This document shows, piece after piece, positions 61,025 to 64,000 of a stretch of 64,000 bases of DNA. The notes beneath the pieces are model-generated. The model ran no database searches, was not told the DNA's origin, and saw only the letters and a list, made by a program, of their open reading frames with translations. How positions within the stretch are numbered: position 1 is the first letter of the stretch; each line of letters starts with the position of its first letter. The stretch covers positions 62,001 to 126,000 of the forward strand of contig NZ_AZXF01000012.1 of assembly GCF_000515115.1 (NCBI RefSeq), written 5' to 3'. This DNA comes from Nocardiopsis sp. CNT312 (GTDB taxonomy: Bacteria > Actinomycetota > Actinomycetes > Streptosporangiales > Streptosporangiaceae). The position numbers were made by a program, and so were the translations under genes.

Positions 61025-62272
61025 CTACTCGCCGATCTGCTCGGAGATCGTCGCGGCCGCGGACTCCATGGCCTTGGCGGGGTCGGTGCCGCCGACGATC
61101 TCGGCCTGGGCCACGCCCAGCGGCTGCCAGGTCTCGCCCATCTCCGGGATGGAGGGCATCGGCATGCCCTCGGTGCCGGCCTCGGCGATCGCGCCGATGT
61201 TCGGGTCGTCGGCGGAGACGCTCTCCAGCGCCTCGGCCTGGACCGGGGTGCGCGGGTCGGCCGCGTACAGGTCCAGGATGAAATCGGTGTCGGTGACGTA
61301 GTTGGTCACGAACTCCTCGGCGAGCGCGGTGTTGGTGCTGCCCTCGGTGACGAAGAAGGACTGGTAACCGATGTAGGGGCTGGCGGGGCCGCCGTCCTCG
61401 AACCCGGGGATGGGGCTGATCGCGTAGTCGATCCCGGAGGCGTCGGCGTCGGCGATGTTCCAGGGCCCGGCGACGAAGAACGCGGCCTCCCCGTCGAAGA
61501 ACAGCGCGGCGTCGTTCTCCGTGGTGATGGAGCGGCGCAGTACGCCCTCGCCGGCCTCGCCGTACTCGGCGATCCTCTCCATGGCCGCGATCGAGGCCTC
61601 GGTGTCCACACCGAGGTCGGCGGGGTCCCAGGTCCCGGTGTCGTCCTGCCCGAACAGGTAGCCGCCGGCGGAGGTGAACAGGGCGTTCATCCGGTAGGGG
61701 TCGCCCTCCTGGCCGACCGCCATGGACAGGACCTCGCTGACCTCGCCGTCCTCCTTGAGCGCGCTGCCGGCCTCCACGAGCTCCTCGAAGGTCCGCGGTG
61801 CCTCCGGCGCCAGCTCCGTGTTGCGCATGAGGAAGATGTTCTCCTGCGAGTACGGAACGCCGAAGAGCTGGCCGTCGTAGGTCATCGCCTCCAGGGAGGT
61901 GGAGTCGAGCAGGTCGGCCCGGTCCTGGGGGAGCTCGATCGGCTGTACCGCGCCGTTGCGCACCAGGTTGCCGGTCCAGTCGTGTGCTCCGATGAAGACG
62001 TCCGGCGCGTTGCCCGCCTGGTAGGCGTTGAGCACGTCGCCCTGCATGTCCTCGAAGGCCACGGCGTTGACGCTGACATCGATGCCGTTGGTCTCGGCGA
62101 ACGCGGCGGCGGACTGCTCCACCGCGTCGGCCCGCTCGGGGTCGGTCCAGATGACGAGGGTGCCGGCGGCCGCCTCGCCGCCGCTGTCGCCGGTGCCCTC
62201 GCCGCCGCAGGCGGTCGCCGCCAGGGCGATCGCGGTGATACCGGCGAGCGCCGATGCTGTACGGAGTCTCAT
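61025..62272 (-). CDS. malE: Maltose/oligosaccharide-binding lipoprotein MalE-like
   Basis: 415 residues. Lipoprotein signal with lipobox ALAATACGG, then a Gly-rich linker. Family 1 extracellular solute-binding protein features are LVIWTDPERADAVEQSAAAF, DVFIGAHDWTGNLV, FGVPYSQENIFLMRNTEL, FFDGEAAFFVAGPWNI and SYIGYQSFFV-like PYIGYQSFFVTEGS. It captures maltodextrins or related sugars outside the membrane for MalFG. First gene of the operon, with a promoter and palindrome upstream. The divergent arrangement is absent: the glucosidase upstream is on the same strand. Confidence 0.9.
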   Translation of the reverse strand: MRLRTASALAGITAIALAATACGGEGTGDSGGEAAAGTLVIWTDPERADAVEQSAAAFAETNGIDVSVNAVAFEDMQGDVLNAYQAGNAPDVFIGAHDWTGNLVRNGAVQPIELPQDRADLLDSTSLEAMTYDGQLFGVPYSQENIFLMRNTELAPEAPRTFEELVEAGSALKEDGEVSEVLSMAVGQEGDPYRMNALFTSAGGYLFGQDDTGTWDPADLGVDTEASIAAMERIAEYGEAGEGVLRRSITTENDAALFFDGEAAFFVAGPWNIADADASGIDYAISPIPGFEDGGPASPYIGYQSFFVTEGSTNTALAEEFVTNYVTDTDFILDLYAADPRTPVQAEALESVSADDPNIGAIAEAGTEGMPMPSIPEMGETWQPLGVAQAEIVGGTDPAKAMESAAATISEQIGE

Positions 62273-62355
62273 AGGGGGAGTCCTTCCGGGAGGCAGAGGG
62301 GTGGGGTGCGCACACGGGACGCCCCCCGGCCGTCGTCAGTGTGCGCGGTGGTGTG

Positions 62356-62384
62356 ACATTAGCAATTAATTGCAGACTTTGAAA
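62356..62384 (-). promoter_or_regulatory. malE promoter with palindromic operator in the spacer
   Basis: On the minus strand TTTCAA (62384-62379) and TAATGT (62361-62356) are 17 bases apart. The spacer contains the perfect palindrome GCAATTAATTGC (62362-62373), and CTTGCGAAAC lies just upstream on the other strand. A LacI-family repressor of the MalR type is a reasonable guess. Confidence 0.5.
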
Positions 62385-62473
62385 GGGCTTGCGAAACTTG
62401 ATGGTAAAGATGCGGAAACGTCCAGAAGCGGTCCGGTGTCCTCGGACCCGGACACGTCTCCTGGACGTGGTTC

Positions 62474-64000
62474 CTACACGCGGAGCCACACCGCGGTGTC
62501 GGCGGGCAGCGTGAGGGAGCCCTCCGCGGGTGCGTCCACCGGGGCGCTGCTCAGGAGCACCGTGCCCTCGGATCCGATCTCCACCGGCTCCCGCCGCAGG
62601 TTGACCGCGCACCGGAAGCCGGGTTCGCGCTCGAAGTGCAGTACGCCCTCGGGGGCGTCGAGCCAGGTCATCGCCCCGTCACCGAGCGCCTCCAGCTCAC
62701 GGCGCGTTCCCAGCGCGGCCGTGTACAGCTCCAGAGTCGAGCCCGGCACCCCCTTCTGGGCGGCCCGCGAGAGCTCGCCCCAGCCCTCGGGGAGCGGCAG
62801 CCACGGCTCGGACCCCTCCGGACCGAAACCGCACGGCTCCGGCCCCCGCTCCCAGGGGAGCGGGACACGGCAGCCGTCCCGCCCGCGGTCGGTGCGGCCC
62901 GAGCGCTCCCAGGTCGGGTCCTGGAGCGCGTCCTCGGGCAGGTCGGTGACCTCGGGCAGCCCGAGTTCCTCTCCCTGGTACAGGTAGACCGAACCCGGCA
63001 GTGCCAGCATCAGCAGTGTCGCGGCGCGCGCCCGGCGCAGCCCCTGCTCGCCCCCGCCGAAGCGGGTGACGTGGCGGTGGATGTCGTGGTTGGACAGCAC
63101 CCACGTGGTGGCGGCGCCCACCGCGCCGTTGGCGGACAGGGACCGGTCGATCACCTCGCGCAGGCGGGCCGGGTCCCAGGGCGAGGTCAGGTACTCGAAG
63201 TTGAACGCCTGGTGCAGCTCGTCCGGGCGCAGGTAGCGGGCGACCCGCTCGGCGTCCTCCACCCACGCCTCGGCGACCAGCGCCCGGCCGCCCGGGTACT
63301 CCTCGACGAGCGCGCGCCACCGGCGGTAGATGTCGTGCACACCGTCCTGGTCGAAGTAGGGCAGCGAGGTGTCGCCGTCGAGGAGGCCCGCCTGGGCGCC
63401 CTCGGGCAGGTCCGGCAGGGCCCCGTCCTTGACCATCCCGTGCGCCACGTCGATCCGGAACCCGTCCACGCCGCGCTCCAGCCAGAAGCGCAGGACGTCG
63501 TCGAACTCCTCGTGCACCTCCGGGTTGGTCCAGTCCAGGTCGGGCTGCTCGGCGTCGAACAGGTGCAGGTACCACTGCTCGGGGGTGCCGTCGGGACGCT
63601 TCAGGCGCGTCCACGCCGGGCCGCCGAAGATCGAGCTCCAGTTGTTGGGCGGCTCCTCCCCGTGCGGCCCCCCGCCGTCGCGGAACAGATAGCGGGCGCG
63701 CTCGGGGGAGCCCGGTTCGGCGGCGACGGCCTCGCGGAACCACCGGTGCGCCGACGAGGTGTGGTTGGGCACGATGTCGATGATCACGCGGATGCCCGAG
63801 GCGTGCGCCGACTCCAAAAGGGCGTCGAAGTCCTCCAGTGTGCCGAAGCGCGGGTCGACGTCGCGGTAGTCGGCCACGTCGTAACCCCCGTCGGCCAGGG
63901 GGGAGACGTAGAAGGGGGTCAGCCAGATCGCGTCGACACCGAGCTCCACGAGGTGGGGGAGGCGCTCGCGGATACCGGCGAGGTCGCCCTCCCCGTCGCC
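62474..64000 (-). CDS. GH13 alpha-glucosidase/oligo-1,6-glucosidase, N-terminus outside window
   Basis: 509 residues are visible; the reading frame stays open through the right edge, where GDLAGIRERLPHLVELGVDA continues the standard GH13 N-terminal region, so the start lies beyond 64000. Conserved region I is DIVPNHTS, region II GFRIDVAHG with the nucleophile aspartate, region III ALVAEAWV with the acid/base glutamate, and region IV VLSNHDIHR. It cleaves maltose or isomaltose-type oligosaccharides to glucose in the cytosol, matching the malEFG importer downstream. Confidence 0.93.
   Translation of the reverse strand, partial: GDGEGDLAGIRERLPHLVELGVDAIWLTPFYVSPLADGGYDVADYRDVDPRFGTLEDFDALLESAHASGIRVIIDIVPNHTSSAHRWFREAVAAEPGSPERARYLFRDGGGPHGEEPPNNWSSIFGGPAWTRLKRPDGTPEQWYLHLFDAEQPDLDWTNPEVHEEFDDVLRFWLERGVDGFRIDVAHGMVKDGALPDLPEGAQAGLLDGDTSLPYFDQDGVHDIYRRWRALVEEYPGGRALVAEAWVEDAERVARYLRPDELHQAFNFEYLTSPWDPARLREVIDRSLSANGAVGAATTWVLSNHDIHRHVTRFGGGEQGLRRARAATLLMLALPGSVYLYQGEELGLPEVTDLPEDALQDPTWERSGRTDRGRDGCRVPLPWERGPEPCGFGPEGSEPWLPLPEGWGELSRAAQKGVPGSTLELYTAALGTRRELEALGDGAMTWLDAPEGVLHFEREPGFRCAVNLRREPVEIGSEGTVLLSSAPVDAPAEGSLTLPADTAVWLRV

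Noticed and set aside
1-64000. CRISPR arrays, tRNA or rRNA genes
   Set aside because: No regularly spaced direct repeats, no cloverleaf with CCA-type context, and no conserved rRNA segments were noticed on reading; a dedicated scan was not possible.

Overview
The window is very GC-rich, codes densely on both strands, and uses many GTG starts and ATGA/GTGA stop-start overlaps. These features, with a SARP regulator, a TIGR03084-type metal-binding protein and the housekeeping order holA-comEC-comEA-rpsT-lepA, point to a filamentous actinomycete chromosome. A Nocardiopsis-like genus is my guess, not something the sequence proves. No rRNA or tRNA gene and no CRISPR array was recognised.

Left half (about 1-38,280): a large specialised-metabolism locus. 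It opens with the 3' part of a flavin reductase gene, a TetR regulator and an AT-rich gene-free stretch. An operon follows with an AraC-type regulator, two DUF1702 (UnbL-type) proteins, a cytochrome P450, a DUF5987-like protein, a GMC oxidoreductase, an AhpD-like protein and a TIGR03084-like protein (1888-10273). Next come a 1081-residue SARP regulator, two secreted proteins, an NTF2-like SgcJ/EcaC protein with a DUF899 protein and an MFS exporter, a GMC oxidase/flavin monooxygenase pair, and two more SgcJ-like genes. A nine-gene minus-strand operon (32688 down to 23353) encodes a fourth SgcJ-like protein, a methyltransferase, a glycosyltransferase, a sugar aminotransferase, a nucleotidyltransferase, an E1-type iron-sulfur 3-dehydrase, a nucleotide-sugar dehydrogenase, a UDP-glucuronate-decarboxylase-like SDR and a thiol peroxidase. 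An FAD monooxygenase and an operon of UnbV, UnbU and two further membrane proteins close the locus.

The UnbL/UnbV/UnbU trio and the SgcJ family are hallmarks of enediyne clusters, yet no polyketide synthase lies in these 64 kb. Either the synthase is left of the window or the accessory set serves another scaffold. The sugar genes suggest an NDP-glucose to glucuronate to 4-keto-pentose route with C-3 deoxygenation and amination, and glycosyl transfer to the product.

Right half (about 38,340-64,000): mostly core genes. dapF is followed by a lactococcin-972-type bacteriocin with its large membrane partner, glycolate oxidase subunits GlcE and GlcD, malate synthase, HflX, a HutI-like amidohydrolase, a decayed IS110-family transposase, holA, comEC, comEA, rpsT, a secreted hypothetical protein, lepA, and a maltose/oligosaccharide ABC importer (malEFG) with a GH13 alpha-glucosidase that runs off the right edge.
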